DNA of 64,000 nucleotides. Origin: Camarhynchus parvulus (lineage: Eukaryota > Chordata > Aves > Passeriformes > Thraupidae). Position 1 is the first letter of the stretch, and each line of letters opens with the position of its first letter. The translations under genes were made by a program, and so were the position numbers. Where the stretch lies: positions 44,365,376 through 44,429,375 of the forward strand of contig NC_044601.1 of the NCBI RefSeq assembly GCF_901933205.1, given 5' to 3'. Of the stretch, positions 1 to 15,300 are shown piece by piece. The notes beneath the pieces are model-generated. The model had not been told where the DNA came from and did not search any database. It saw only the letters and a list, made by a program, of their open reading frames with translations.

Positions 1-288
1 AATGTACAGACAGAGCCTTTATTTGATAGGGAGGCACAGGCTGGTGTCCCTTTCTTTTAGCAAAGTTTGTGGCATTTATGATATACTGTCATCCAGTGGG
101 GTTTGATCTTTGTGGAATGAGCTTTGTCTTGGCTTTTAAATTTCTCATAAAATAGAAAATACAAATTTCTTAAGAACATGTCAGAAGCGTGGTCTCGGGA
201 GAAAAGAAGGTAATCCACGTATCTCTCTCTTACAGGCATTGTCATGCAAGATAGTAGATTAAAAATATAGCACTACTTGTGTTTTCAG

Positions 289-385
289 GAAGTGCCTTGG
301 AGAAATCTCTGGCAATCAGTCAGGGTGGAGAACTCTATGAAGAATGGCTGGAGCTCAGAAATGGCTGCTTGTGCTGTTCAGTAAA
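289..385 (+). CDS. ZNG1: ZNG1 exon with CxCC metal site (first exon in window)
   Basis: Acceptor TTTTCAG ends at 288 and the donor GTGAGT starts at 386. The exon starts at codon position 2 (it completes a Gly codon) and ends with two bases of a Lys codon. It encodes [13 protein letters not shown]..., then GCLCCSV. The CxCC cysteines are the conserved zinc-binding site of COG0523/G3E metallochaperones. 97 bp. Confidence 0.96.
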
Positions 386-3300
386 GTGAGTACAAGTTCT
401 GTGCAAGTTCTTCCGGTGGATATTGTGGGCAATTGAGGAAGGGAGAAGACATCCAGGATTTGGTTCCTGAAACTGATGGTAGAATTGATTGAGACTTGTT
501 TTGTTGGATGAAACAATTGGAATTTGGAAGGTAGAAATTTATTTCCTATTGCTGCCTTTCTTGATTTGGACTTGGTGTCTTTCAGAAAAGTAATCTAAAT
601 ACCATTTTATGCAGCATGGGGATGTTGTAGAGTAGGAATCTATCCCTCTATTGTTAATATAATGTGCTTCCATGTAGAGAGCTGAAGAGCCAGGTAGGCT
701 GGAACTAGGACTCAGGTTTCCCAATTTCCTCACAAAGCACTTAGTCTGCTTCTTTAGTTGTACATTGGTTACTACTTCAATATGGTATTCATCAATAAGG
801 ATGAATGGAAAACCTTTTGTGACCTAATGAAACACAGTATCCAAATCTGTAAGCTGATGGTCATGGTAAAAAGCAAGAGAGTATTTGTTCCTTTGACATT
901 TTTTTTACCCTGTTTGTTGCACTGCTGAATTGTTTGTGCTAAGTTTGTAAATAAGGGTCATGGCCTGTTTGTCCTAAGAATTTGGGAGAACTGGTCTTAT
1001 GCCTTAAATAGTAATAGGTAGTAAGTGGAAAACAGAAGGTCTTACTGGATTCTGTTGTTCTGGGGAAGGAATGCTGTCTTAAGAGAGGCATAAAAGTTTT
1101 ATATACACTGGTTTTTTTATTGTTTTTTTATGCTGTTTTATATGCTGCTGTGTTTTATATACAATGATTTCTTTTAAAAATGCTATACATTTCTGCTTTA
1201 GGCTGACTTAATCAGCTCTAATTTAAGTAAATGGCATGTTAATCTTGGTGTAGGTGAGGTAGAAAGGCAGGGCACCATGCTTCGCTTCTACCACCCCTTA
1301 TTTCTGTAATATCAGCTGCCAAACCAAATAGTTCCATATCTACACAGCCCTACTGTCCTTTACAGGTTGTTCAGTGTTTGAAAACAAACCTGGTGGGATT
1401 AGGCAAATGCTATTTTTAGACTAAAATGAAGCAGAAAACTAAAATTTGCCTAATAATGTGCCAGCAGATAACTAAATTTTTGTTACAGACTATAAGTCTG
1501 CAAGTGTCCTGTCTCAGAACTTTTGCTTTGATGATACCGACACTGTGTTCTGCATCAGAAGATACATTTAAATACATGCTTTAGCTTGTTTTCTCTGTTC
1601 TCAGGTTTAATTGTTTCTTCTTACAGGGACAATGGTGTGAAAGCAATTGAGAACCTGATGCAAAGGAGAGGAAAATTTGACTATATATTGTTAGAAACAA
1701 CTGGTTTGGCAGATCCAGGTAGTTCACATTACAATTTTCATAACCATGATAATGATTCTGTTTTTATGAAGTGCTTATTTGCTCACCAGTTAGTTCACTT
1801 TGACAATTGTAATATAAAGTGGTGATTTGTCAGGCGCCTATGCTTTGGTGGTGGTAGAGACTCCAATGAAGTGATTCAAGGTGCAGATATGAGGTTGTGT
1901 TTGGTTGAGTTCTGTTTGCTGACCTTGGTCTAAATTGACTCTAAAACTTAGTAGAAATCCAGCTAAAATATATTTCCATTTAGAGAAGACACTGGGCTTA
2001 GCAAAGAGAAGCATACTCTGAAACTGGTAGTTTTCAATACACTTTTGATGTTCTACGTTCCTCCTTTTAAAGTCAAAATAGTTAGCATCTGTTGTGTTGT
2101 TACACTGGTTGTGATAGGCCTTATATTTTGTGAAGTTGTAAAATATACTGTGAAACAGACTAGTACATTCTTAAAGAGCAATAATAGATTTTACAAAATC
2201 CTTCTGTGTTCTTTAGTAGTATTTATTATAAAAAAGGTGTTTAAACTTGATCTCATGTTAGGAATAGCTATCCAAAACAGTTTTCTCTAAACCATCCACA
2301 TTAAAAATCTGTTGTAGATGGAAAGGGAAGGAAATTTTTATCAGAAATTCAATTTTTTCCCCTTTAGGAGGCTGATGCTTTCCAGCTCAAAGCTAAATAG
2401 TTGTCATTATAAAGTAATTTTCTTCAAAAGACAGAACATTGATTTGGCCTCTGTTGCACACAAATTCTGTTTGAGTCAAATTGGAAAACTATTAAGCTTT
2501 TTGGAAAAAAATCAATAGATACCAGAAAACGATTTCATGTTGTGCCCCCTGCTATATCTTGCCTGAGTAAGCACTAGAACAGCTGGCAGGTATTTGGGTT
2601 TGATACAGAGTGGTGTTTGAAGGACTGCATCATACCATTTCAGGTGGACAGTTTTAGGTGTTGGAATGACTTTAGTCACTGATCTTACTGTTAGCACTGC
2701 AAATAGAGTTTTTCTATGAAATACCTCAGTGTTGGTAGTTTACTGGAAAAATCTCAAATTTGCAACTGTATATATACTACACTTCTTAGGAGCTGTGGCG
2801 TCCATGTTTTGGGTTGATTCTGAGCTGGGAAGTGACATCTATCTTGATGGTAAGTGCAAGCTTATTTTCCTGTGTATTGGCATTTCATATCTGGATTTAG
2901 AGTAATGTATTCTTGGTGTTTTAAGGCAGGGTTTGAGAAAATGTGTGAAATGTATAAACTTGGTTTTCACACTGGCAGATTTGATCACAGAGGTGTCCCT
3001 GCTTATTCTGATGCTTGTTTATTTACTTGGGGAGGTGCTCAGTCTTGCAAAAGCCAGCAAAAGTTGTTTAATGCTTTTCTGAGGGATCAGGTATGGACAG
3101 CTGTTGGCAGTGATGTAAGGGGAAAATGTCATTAGCTAGATGTTATAAAACCTCATTTAGGAGTAATATTACAGCATGCTTTTTTTTCTTCTTTCTTCCT
3201 TCCTCCTGTTCTACTGAAATGCAGTGTTTCCTAAAGGGTTTCCTATTTTTCTGAATTCATAAATTGTCAAAACCTGGATGTTTCTGCCTTTTGTTTTCTG

Positions 3301-6300
3301 TTTTCTTCACCTATTGCACTTGTTGGCGCTAATATTTGCTGTGTTCTAACAAAAACCTGAGATTACTGAAAGATAAGTCATCACTATATGTAGTTAAAGG
3401 CAATATTTTTAATGTAGGAAAAAAATTTACTTTTTGGCTTAAAAAAATCCCCTACTAACATTTTGGTCAGTCTGTAAAATACCCATCTAACCAAGGAAGG
3501 AAACATTGAGTTCAATAAGAAGGAACTTCCTAAGTTTCTGCCAGAGACTCTCAAATTCCTGGTCAGTTACTATCAGAATGGCTGCATACATCAGTCAGTC
3601 CTTTAATTTGTCTCAGTATTCTGTAAAAGCATACCTCAGCCAGTTTCCTCTTGTGGAAGATGAGGCATCTACTTTGTAAGAATTTATCTCACCCAGTTCC
3701 GTAGACATTTTGCTACGACAGATAAGACAATAAATAAAAAAATACTTGGGTAACAAGTTTAATGTTCACATGCTTTCAGTGCTTCCAGTTTATTATAACT
3801 AGTTGTAAATGTGCTGATATTGTTACCTTTGTACAGGAGGGTTGCAAGTTGTTAAACTGTCAGCTGCATTTAGCACATTTCTATTCCACTTTAATGTTTT
3901 CTTTTAGGTATTGTGTCTGTTGTTGATGCAAAGCATGGATTGCAGGTAAGTTACTAGATTTGTTACATTGTTTAAAACTGCAGCATTAGAACAGCTATTG
4001 CAGTAATGTTCATGTGGATTAATTAATTTTAACAATAGCTGTAATTCTTAGATTGAATGAGGACGTATTTCATTATTACTGTCTTTTGGACGGGCACAAG
4101 TACTGATATTTGCAGGAATTCACATTCTTACAGACACAGCAACAGGTGTGACAAGAGATGCCAGGTTGCTAAGTACTTGGTTTCTTCTAGTTCTATCTCT
4201 TCACTCTGGAATGTTGTTTTTAATCCAAATAGGCATTTGAATTGCTATAAAAACAGTGGAGAAATTGGTCACTGGTCTGTGTTACTTGAAAGGAGAGGAC
4301 TAAGAACAGATGTCTTACACCAGTGTGGTAACAAGTGAGTTAGGGCTCCGCCTGGGAAGGGGACTGATGTAATGGTAGCTCTGGCAGGGAGAAATGCGAG
4401 CACAAGTGTCCTGGTACTGCTTCACATTAAAATGTTATGTGGAAGCAGACAAAAAGAGCAGGTATTAGAGTAATCTGTATATAAAGTATAATATAAGAAC
4501 AGACATATAGAACAGTGAGCTTAGGTCAGCAAAGATTGTGATTAATTCAAATAGTTCAGCTTTTTTTTTCTTTATTTTCTTTTTTTTTTTTTTTTTGTAA
4601 TAGGTGGGTGTAAATATAACTATTTGCAACTTAATAACTTAGGAGGTTACTGCTTTGATTGGGTACTGATTTTGCAGGATTAAAAAAAAGTGACCATATG
4701 AAAAAATGCCTTCATCATTATGAGAAATGCTGCTCACTTTTCAAATTTCAAAGGTTTATTAAACCTTAACAAAATACAACAAAAGGACTGAATAAAGAGA
4801 AAGACCTTGGGGGGAAAGGGGGACTATGGAGAGAACAGAAGATGTCCAAATGACAAATCACAATAAGGTAACTATACATTAATAGAACTTCTCTTACATA
4901 CACATAATATTCATCCTTTAATTGCAGGAGCCAGCCACTACATTACCCATCTATAATAATCATATAGAAATTCCATACTGTGAAAGTGTTTGTAACATTT
5001 CTGCATTTACAATGGCTGCGAATGGCTCAGAGAACTGAAGAACAATGGTTTAAAAATAAGAGAGTAGTTCTTGCAGTGTAAGATTTTTTTTGTTTGCATT
5101 ACATGGGTTTTTCCTGTCATTTGTGCTTATCTGATAGCTGATTTACCAAAAGGGTAAATCAGGTTAGCAGTCCTGTTCTCTCATCAATTTGTCTTGGGCT
5201 GGAACAGAACAAATAGAACCTCATAGCAATTGGGCAAGTTAAGTTCATTGTGTTCTGCAATAACATTTGTGGAGAAGTTGGTAGAAGAGTAAGGTGAAGG
5301 GGGTGATTTGCCCTTCCAAGCAGTCATTGTCTTCTAAATCAGCTCAACTATCACAAGAAATCATATCATGTTTTAGGTCAGCCCCTTTTCAGCTGGGTTC
5401 CCTCATATTAATTCAAATGTGTTTTATATTATATATTGCTTGCAAAAATGTTGTTCTGTTTATCTTTTTCTTCATGCAGTGCTGAAATATTGTCTTAGAT
5501 GAAATATAATTGTGTTGCACACAGCAGCACTAAATTACTACTGAAAATGAGTTTTTAAAATGCTAGACTTTAAAGTAATATAAGAGAAACAACACAAAAA
5601 ATGTTTTGAAACATTTAAATTTTCTATCTACATTACCTTTGGCACCTCAATGAAAACATACATAATCTAATCAGTAAACCTGTAAAACACTGACATCTAC
5701 TCAGAATAGTAGGAACTTCATACTTTCTTAGTTGTGTACTAAGTAAACTTTGGTATAGAAGGACTTGCTAACTTGTTAAGTTCCTCTGATTGCGAAGCCT
5801 GACCTCAACAGCTGCTGATCATTCAAAGAACTTTGAAAGCCATACAGGTAATGGCATTGAGATAATGGGCAGCAATTTAAGTATGTCATGCTTCAAAGAA
5901 CCAACCCATTGCAAGAAATGCTGACAAACATTCCCTGTGACCAACCATACCACCATCCCCATGTTAATTGATACCATGGGTTATCAATCTAACAGGTTTG
6001 GCACACAGCAATCTGAAATACTAATTTCATTAATCAAGGGTGAACAGTTGGACAGCTTGAAGTTGCAGTCTTCAAATTCCAGGACCTGACATCTGGACTA
6101 CTGACGTTTGATCTTTTCAGGGCAACAAACCTAAACATTAATTGAATAGAATCAATACACAGAGGATTACAAAGAAGAGGTTAGAGGAGAGGTTCCTGAG
6201 AGTCATCTTGTTGTTATTATCTGCTTAGGTTGTGCACAATCAGGAAATTGTTTTGTTTCTTTTTACATGATAGACTCACAGTATGCAATAACCTATTTTT

Positions 6301-9300
6301 GCTTTTCTACAAGTAAAATACTGTTAGATGCCTGGTAATTCCAATAAAGAAGAATAGTTTTCTAGGTTTTTAAAAAGCTGTATATTTCCCATAACAATTG
6401 ATTCCACTTTTAATTTGTTATTTCTGTAACTTGAAACTGAGATTTTAAAGTAATATTCCTGGTACATTTAGAGCTGATGAAGAAGTGCACAGGATTCCAA
6501 CTTTCCTAGAGATTAAAGCATAAGTGGCAAGTTCTTACTAATATTACAGCACCAGTTTGAAGTTTTTCTGCCTCCAGATGTTTGTGACATTTCTATCCTA
6601 GAGATTACTACCTCCATGGCAGAGTGGGTGGAAAATAACTTGTAGCTAGATCTTTGCTGCTTCAGTGTAGTCTGTTGCTGTGCCTAAGTTAAATAAGTGT
6701 TTGTCTTGCTAAATGTTATGCTGCTGCTTGAGATGCAGGTATTTTCTTCCCTTTCACTAATTCTTCTGTGAAGACATCAGCTTGGGCAGACAAGTGGAGA
6801 TGATACTGAAACTCCTGTAGCTTCTGATTTTGGACAGTCTTGCCAAAGAGCAGTGGTTTATTCATACAAACCTGGAAAAAGTTACCAGTTTTTACTATCA
6901 AAGTACAGTTTGTCTTGTACAGTCTTCCAGAGAAAAAGAGTGTGAAGTTGCTTATAAGAAATACTGTATTGCAAGCCTAGCCTGTGTTTTGTTAGTTAGT
7001 TGAGTTCACATTCATTTGTAAAATAACTAAGCCTTTGTTTTCTTCCAGATGTATTTTTTCATTGTTACTGTATGTTATGGTAACTTTTTTACTTCGTTGT
7101 AAAGCTGAAAAGTAATGAAATACAAAGTTTTCCAACTCTTTAGCATTCTAATAATAAAATCAATTAGAAGAGTTTGCTTTAAGCTAATTATAGATATCTG
7201 TAATGATGAATATATAAATGTACTTTTTCACTATCATTTAACAGAAAGATTCTAGATGCCATCTTCCTTAATACCTTGTCAAAAAACAGACCTCAACTGC
7301 ATTGGATTTACCTTTCTTTAATTGCAAATAAATTTGAATTTAATTTGAATATGATTAATCCAATTATTTTAATTTTTGTTTAGCACTTGACAGAGGAGAA
7401 ACCAGAAGGCCTTATTAATGAAGCATCTCGGTATGGATGTGGAAATTAATTTTATATATCAAGCTGGGAATTGCACTGTATAAAAGTTCATTGGAAATGG
7501 GTTCTTTTATAGGGCTTTTTTCTCCTGCTTTACTTAAACTGAGGTAGATTGGTGTAATGAGGCAAAATGTGGAAAAGTAACATCATGGTTCATTTGATCT
7601 TTCTGCTAAGAACGGACTCTTCTGTTTTAATAGTGATGGGATTTTATTTAAGTGAATGAGAAGCACCCTTGTTGGGGAAATTAAAAGTTTCGTGTTAGGC
7701 TCTCTCATGCTTGAAGCAGAACAGGAGATAGAAGAATACTTTTTAATAAATATGGAGGCACAATAATTAAGGGTTATTGTAACGGTTGAAGTCTTCATAA
7801 AGTAAAGAAATTTCAAGTATTGCATTAAAAGGATCACATAAGGATATAATCTCACTGGCAAATTGAGATTTGTAAAGTTGTTAAATCACTAAGCACTTTG
7901 GATTAGATGACATAAAAAATCCAAACAAATAAACAAAACGACCCTGAAATAAAAGAATCTAGCAAGCCTTGATTTGATCTGTTAAGGCACAGAAGAACAT
8001 ATTGAGAAGTCAGTAGTACTTTAATAATTCTCCATCATGTTCTAGTTTCTGCCTTACAGATAAAGTACTTGTTTGTTAGTGATGTCTTTCTCTCTTTTTT
8101 TTCTTAATACATAGGCAGGTTGCATTAGCTGATCTTATAATCATCAATAAAACAGATTTGGTTTCAGAAGAAGAATTGAATAAAGTCAGAACGTCTGTGA
8201 GGTATGAAACTTTTGGCATAACTGTAACACTACTTTCTCAAAAATTAATTTAAACACAGTTACTTCTTTACTGCTGTTAGAATAGAAATTAGATCTCATT
8301 AGATGGACAAAATTGATAAGCTTATAAGAGAAAAGAGACTGCCTCTTCTGAAAGATACTTCTATGTACTTACACAATTTTAGCATTTTGTCTATCTTGGT
8401 AAGATTCGATGTTGTTTACTAAGGACAGACCTTTCTCTTAAGCGTTTATGTTTTTACATTTCTGAGCAGCTGATGCCATTTTTTGAGAATTAGCAGAAGT
8501 GGAAAAAAATCTGCTGGTAAAGATGAGTTCACTAGCAAATGGAAAGATATATGGAGGAAGTCCCAAACAATTGTCATGGGAGCAGATGAATCAATGGTCT
8601 GAATCAAATTAATGATCGAAGACATTACTCTTTTCTATCAATACCATGATAAACCAAATTAAACATTAGCATTTTAAAATACTTTACAACTGTATTAGTT
8701 TTTTGAAATATGAAAATAAAAGTCCTTAGACTGAGCAGAGTGTATTGTGAATAGCTTTGGATAGGAAAATGCTGTTGTCACTGGTGGTATCTTGTTGTCA
8801 GAGCTCTTGAAGTTCCCCAGCTGTTAGTGGAAACCAAATATCTCAACCGATATCTGATAGTTATTTAACAAGCTGATAACAGAGTTGGGATGCTATTTCA
8901 CATGATGCTGTCCATGGTTAAGATATTCAAATAATATATCACGGTTATATTTTCATCTAACTGATGATTTTTCTGTTTTATTTTAGGTCAATAAATGGAC
9001 TTGTTAAAATTCTAGAAACACAAAGATCAAGGTATTAAATGGCCACTATTACTAGGTACTAGATCCTGCTTCTTTTGTGTCAGTTTAAAGTGTTCTATTA
9101 AATCAGTTTTATTAAAGGAAAATTATTGAATTAGAAATATTTAATCCAATATTTATTTTATGAATAAGCATCTAAAAATTTTTTTAGGAAGTAAAAATGT
9201 ATTTCTAATTTATATTTTTCTTCATTAGTGTTCATGTCACAGAATACCAGAATGAGTGAGGTTGGAAGAGAGCACAGTGGGTCATCTTGTCCAACCCTCT

Positions 9301-12300
9301 TGCCAAGCAGGGTCATCCCAGAGCACATGGCACTGTAGGATTGTGTCCAGGTGGTTTTTGAATATCCCCCATGAAGGAGACCCCACAGCCTCTCTGGGCG
9401 ATCTGTTCCAATCACCCACACAGTAAAGTACTTGCTCATGTTCAAGTGGGACTTACTGTGTGTTAGTTTCTGCCTGTTCCCTCTTGTCCTGTTGTCTGGC
9501 AGCACTGAGAGCCTGGTCCACCCCCCTTCAGGTACTTCTGTACACTGAGAAGGTCCTCTCTCAGTCATCTTTTTGAGTCTGAATAGGCCCAGCTCCCTCA
9601 GCCTTTCCTCGTCAGTGAGGTGCTTCAGTCCTTTAAACATCTTTGTTGCCCTCCCCTGGACTCCCTCCAGGAGCTCCGTGTGTCCCTGTGCTGAGGAGCC
9701 CAGAACTGGGCACAGAACTCCAGGTACAGCCTTACTAGAGCTGACTGGAGGGGCAGGATTACCTTCACTGAACTGCAGGCAGTGCTCTTCCTAAGGCATC
9801 TCAGGACACCCTTGGCCTTCTTGGCCACTAAGATACACAGTCAACCAGCCTTGTGACTGAAGAGCAGTTTGCCCAGCCATGTTTGGTTTTGAGCTAATAA
9901 TTGGGTATGTGCACTACAGTGTTTTCCTTCAATTGTGTCACCCTAAATATTATTCTCATTGCTGCTGCAAATAAGTTGTTACTATAAAATGACCTTGAAA
10001 ACAGGGGAAGGTAGTTACAAGAACAAAAAAAAAAAAAAAAATCATTGCACTGGTTTTTGTTATTTTTACTTGAAATTCTGACTCAGATTACTTCTTCAGT
10101 AAGGACTTAAATGGATTCTGTATTCCCAGGAGCATTAGGAGAGCAGTATATCTTCCAGACTGCTAGGACTGATTTGTGCACTTTTATATCAATTATTGGA
10201 TTATTGTGATCAATGTTTGTAAAATAGAGGTTTTTGATTTAAGCAAATTTAAAGGGAAGGTAATAGTCATAATAAAGTATACTTGGCTTTTTAAAGTTAT
10301 TGTCAAATGTAGTTGGAAATTGTAGAGAAAAATACTTGCTCTTGTTGGGTGATCATATAGGACCAATTTTGAAGAAGATACTGAACTACATTATTTGTGT
10401 TTTAAATGTCCATTAGGGGGAGATCCAACATGTGATCTCTTTGCATATTTTATGGTGTCTGATGCCAGCTCGCACTATGTTTTGGATATGAGATAAAGTG
10501 GGCCTCGGATTCAGTCCTCAATGACAACTCTTTGTTACTTGTAAATATTCTTCTGCAAATGTCACATACAGTCTCTTCCATTATTAAACATTCCAAATGT
10601 GAAATCAGCACAAAATTAATTTATTGGCATGTTATTTGAGGACATACCCTTTTTAAGAGGGGTTTGTCCCTCAAAAGCCCACATTTAAAAGGGAGGGTTA
10701 CTATATGAATTTTTAGAACACTGCTGAGAACAACTGACACTGAGCTGATCATGAATTTTACACAGGAATTGTTTGTGTATTCCATTATAAGTCTTTCATC
10801 TTAGAAACTGCTTGGTACAACTACTGTTGAATGTAAAAGTTTGATGATTCTGGTTGTATTCCAGAGGTGGGATTTTTTTACCTGTCATGTTCTTTTTATT
10901 TAGCCCCATGTCATTAACTGTATCTGAAAAGCTGTCAGTTGCTATCAGCAGGGAAATCTGTAGTCTATATTGCTTTGTGAAGAAAAGTTTCTTATGCAAG
11001 TTTATAGGTAGCCATTCTTGTAAGCAGATATGATTGGTATGGCCTATTCTGTATGGCATTTTTTATTTGTCTATTTCAAATTGTAGAGTTGAAATTCCTA
11101 GTGGTAGTGCTTCCCTCATAAAGTTGTTTCAGTTTTGTTTGCTAACAGTGTGTCAGTATAAGCTACATGTATTCTGGGGGTTTGTGTCTGTATTGAGAGG
11201 CTCAAGGCTTCTTTTCCCCTTCATGGAAAATAATTTTTTATTCAGACATAATGAATAAGGGATTTTATCATACTTTTGGAAATACCTTGTATTTTACTGT
11301 AAAACAGAAAATTTTAAAAATTTTGCTTCTGTGCTTACATATTATTGTGTAACTAAACACAGCATTTTCTTGTAGAAGACAGTACCAACCACTGATACCC
11401 AAAAATAAGGCTAAGTATTAATGGCATTAGTCTTATAGACAAGAAAAGAAATATATGCTTCAGTAAACACCTTTAAAACCTGACATTTAAATACATGAAA
11501 AATACAAAGCTTTCTTTTTCTCCTCTCTTTAGAGTTGATCTCTCTAATGTCTTGGACCTACATGCTTTTGACAGTTTATCTGGAGTAAGGTATGGTGATA
11601 ATTTTCTTCTCTTCTGTTAGAAAAAAATACTTGTGTATGAAACAGACACACTGAAATCCTGGCTCAAATTCTCTTAGAATTTCTAGTTTAGACTGTCCTG
11701 TCTAGACCAGGACAGTCACATTTTAAAAATTACTGCTTTATAAGTGGTAATATTAGATGGAATTATTTTCATCTTCAAATGCCTGCAAAAACCTTTTGAC
11801 CTTATAAAGTTAAATGAGCCAGAGTTTGTGTGGTTGGTTGGGTTTTTCCCTAAAATGCAAGTTTTGGTTTAGTATCAGAGTAGATTTGTACACTTCTTTG
11901 GTTCTTTTAAAGCATTTCAAAATTTTTTCTCCTTTGTATTGTGATGAAATGGAGGTCTCTGTAGATTTCACACAAAAGAATGAGGGACTAAGGTTCCACA
12001 GCAAACGAAGGTTCTACGAATTCTGATAACTATGTTTGTCATTCTTTGGGTTTTTAAATGCTGAATGCATGATTCAACATCCTGGATGGGTGCAGGAGTA
12101 AAATGGGAAGGAAGGGGGAAAGGTCTTTCACACAATGAACAGAAAGACCTGAAGAACAGCAAAGGGAGTGAGGAGTACTGGAGCAGTCATAAAGTAAAGG
12201 AGGGAAAAGGAGGGTAATATCAGCTTAATTGTTCAGTAGGGAGAAATTGCAAGACATGCAAATTAGTAACATCTATTAGATAATGTGCTTGTGAGATTTC

Positions 12301-15300
12301 CCTCTGAACTGGTACAGTACTATTAAAATGATAGGATATGTCTTTTTTTGCTGGCGCTGGCTTTGTCTAATCAGTGAAATACTGTAGTGTTTGTTTCAAG
12401 ATTTCTACCAATGGCAGCATCAGCAAAATACCAAACTAGGCATCCAAAACAAAGTTAAGGGAGGAAGGAGACTGGTATATCCTTTAGAGGCAATAGATAA
12501 CTATTAGTTTGTAAGCCAGATCGTAAATCCATATTTCGAGTTCTTATAATGGATCAGCTAACTGAATTGACTCATGCTGGAGCCACACAGCAGAGATAAC
12601 GCAGTAAAAAGATGTGAACCAGAAACAGATTGTTCCTGTTAACAGCAGTTCACAGTTAGATCTGATTACTTGTAATATTAGGTGATGTTCTATGAAGTTT
12701 ACTAGTTTGCTGCACTCCACAGATCTGAGAAAGTTCTTAAGAAACTGACAAAAAAAATCTTTATTGCTTTCCTCAATCTAGTGTTCTCTCTTACCTCACT
12801 CAGTTACTTTGAGCTTCTCAATATTTGGTATTAAAACAGAGGAAACACTCTAAAACGTCAGCATTTAAAGACAAATTCTAAATTACCAAGAAGATTGTAG
12901 ACTGCTTAAATAAAGTTCAGCTTATGTTGTTGTATGTTTGAACTCAGCACAGCAAAATTGCTTACCCTGTTTTTAGTTCCTAGACACAGAAATTCTTACA
13001 TAAAATATTAGGGGTGGTTTCAGTGCCATCACCTGAGTAGAAAAACTTTGCATCCAACAGCACTTGAACACAAATACACATCAGTACATAAATAATTTGT
13101 TTTAATGGCACACTGCAGGAAGGATTTCTGTCAGCAGACAGATAAGTCATCTGTTTGGTGTGACTGTGTGATAGAACCTTGTAGTCTGGATATACCCTGA
13201 AGTCACAGGAAACACATCATGAATTCTGGATTCTGTGAAGGGCAGTATGAGAATAAGATAGCAAAGCAAAGGAAGCAGGAGAAGTAGGAATGTGAAATAT
13301 TGCTTCTGTAGCAGATAGTGCCTTTTTTCCCCACCATAAAGGCTTCTTAAAATTTTACAGTCATCAGGTTAGGAGGAGGGACTTCAATGGGCAATCTTCT
13401 CTGAAGTGGCAGAGGGCATCATAGTAACTTGTGCTACCGTATTTCTTCTCTGTGTGTTATTCACAATATACAGAAAAAACAGAAACAGTACAGAAGATAG
13501 TATTTGAAGAAATTTTGTGCTATCTCGATTAATTGAGACAGATGTGGATGTGAAATCTAAAGTTGCAATACAATTTTCCCACGAAAAGATGCAGTAAGAC
13601 CCTAAATATTAGTTTACAAAAGAGGTTCCCAAGTGGAGCTTGAACTTAGGGTCTTACTGAGTAGAGAGTATCTGTTTTAAGTTAGCAGGCACACTGCATA
13701 GTAGAAGTGAGCTGTACAGCTGAGAAGTGGGAGCTGGTATACGGTATTTCAATTAGTGTTACAGATTTTGTTCTCTCAAGCAACAGCTTTGTACATTCTT
13801 TTCTTCTTGATTTTCAGATAATTGTAAAGTTTTTTAAAAAAGGGAACATCTAGTACCTTGATAAATTCTAGTGGTTTATTTTTTCTTGCTTCTTTTAATG
13901 ATGTAGTTTGCCTTTTTTGCAGAAAGGAGTATCAAGGGTCTTGTGTTCATTGAAGTATAAATGTTTTCAATGCTGAAGATATTGGAAATCAGGACTATAA
14001 TTCTCTTTATGTTTTAAAAAGCATAATTTTCTAAAACAACTATATCAAACAAATATAATTAAACATTTCTATTTTGAGATTAAAAAGTAATTAACTGTTG
14101 AAGCTTATTCTGAATATATAGTCTATCTTTGATATTTCAGCTTTGCTCTGCAATAGTGGAGTTTTTAAAATTTTGAAATAATGACATTTTGCCAATCCTA
14201 CTCAAATGTGACATTTAACTTCACTTATTTTCAGTTTGCAGAAAAAGCTTGAGCATGTAAAGGCAACACATGCACATCTAGATAAGGTAATTACCAAAAA
14301 TACTGCTTTGGTGGTTTTGCAGCAACAGGGCTGTTCAATACTGCATGCTAATTTTGTTACCATTTCAGAAGGTTTCAGTTAGGGTGTAATGTGTTCTAAG
14401 GTATTTGGAAGATGACCTAGATTACACAAAAGGAATGTGCTTTATTGTAGATAGATTCTAAATGGGTATATTAAGTCTCACTGTTAAAAATAGCTTACAG
14501 GCTTCCAGTGCTCCAGTCAGTCATATCATTTGTTGATTCACATGGAGGGTATTAGTGAACCAATAGAACCACTTTTTTTTTTTAGGTATTTGCAGAAACA
14601 AGTCCTAAATTTGTAGCCAGTCTGTCCTGTAGGTTTTCTATCCAAAACAAAATCTCTCTGGTTGAATTGTGGGTCACAGTCCTCGTTGGGGTGCCCCTAG
14701 GTAGGTGGAGTCTGCCCATAGGCCACGAGTCCCCTCAGAGGCTGCAAAAAAGTAAAACCTTCTATTTTTTAAGGTGTTTTGAAAAAGTGAGCTTTCTGCA
14801 GCAGGTTTCTATAATTACATTGAATTTTCAGGTTAAAATATGATGCATACAACGTGCCTGTGTTTTTATTTTTAAACTGCATAATTTAACTGTGAAGTTG
14901 CTAGTCTTGGAAACAGGAAAAGGCAATAATAATTTAATTTTGGAACTACAGATTAAATGCAAAATCAGTTCATGCTTAATTATAATTACAACGACAATAC
15001 TGATAGTTTTTGTTTAATCAAAATTCTTAAATATGCTTAGTTATAGAATCTTAATAGATACCTAAAGTAGATGGAAATGTTAAGTAGAATCTTTCCTGAA
15101 TGTTATGTCTTATAGTATCCTTGCGTGTATTATTAAGGAGATTATTGTTAGTTTTGTAGTGTGTAGCAGACAGACATTCAACAGAATTCATTGTTAGTAT
15201 CTGTGTTTAGTTTAACACCCACATATTTAAGATGATTGTTGAGACATTTGAGGCATAATGAGGGCAGAACACTTCACACAGAAGGCTGCAAGTCCTTGTT

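Noticed and set aside
4561..4596. Poly-T tract as a retroposed tail (SINE or processed pseudogene).
   Set aside because: No recognisable retroposon body next to it and no target duplication; treated as simple sequence.
4735..4830. Possible LTR with AATAAA-like motifs.
   Set aside because: Wording felt familiar but I could not place termini, internal region or orientation; left as an unassigned stretch.
9158..9828. Open frames of 160 and 67 codons on the minus strand.
   Set aside because: They are decayed CR1 reverse transcriptase, overlapping in two frames, not a host gene.
10025..10042. Poly-A run as the tail of a processed pseudogene.
   Set aside because: The upstream 150 bases show no gene similarity, and avian CR1 does not leave poly-A tails.
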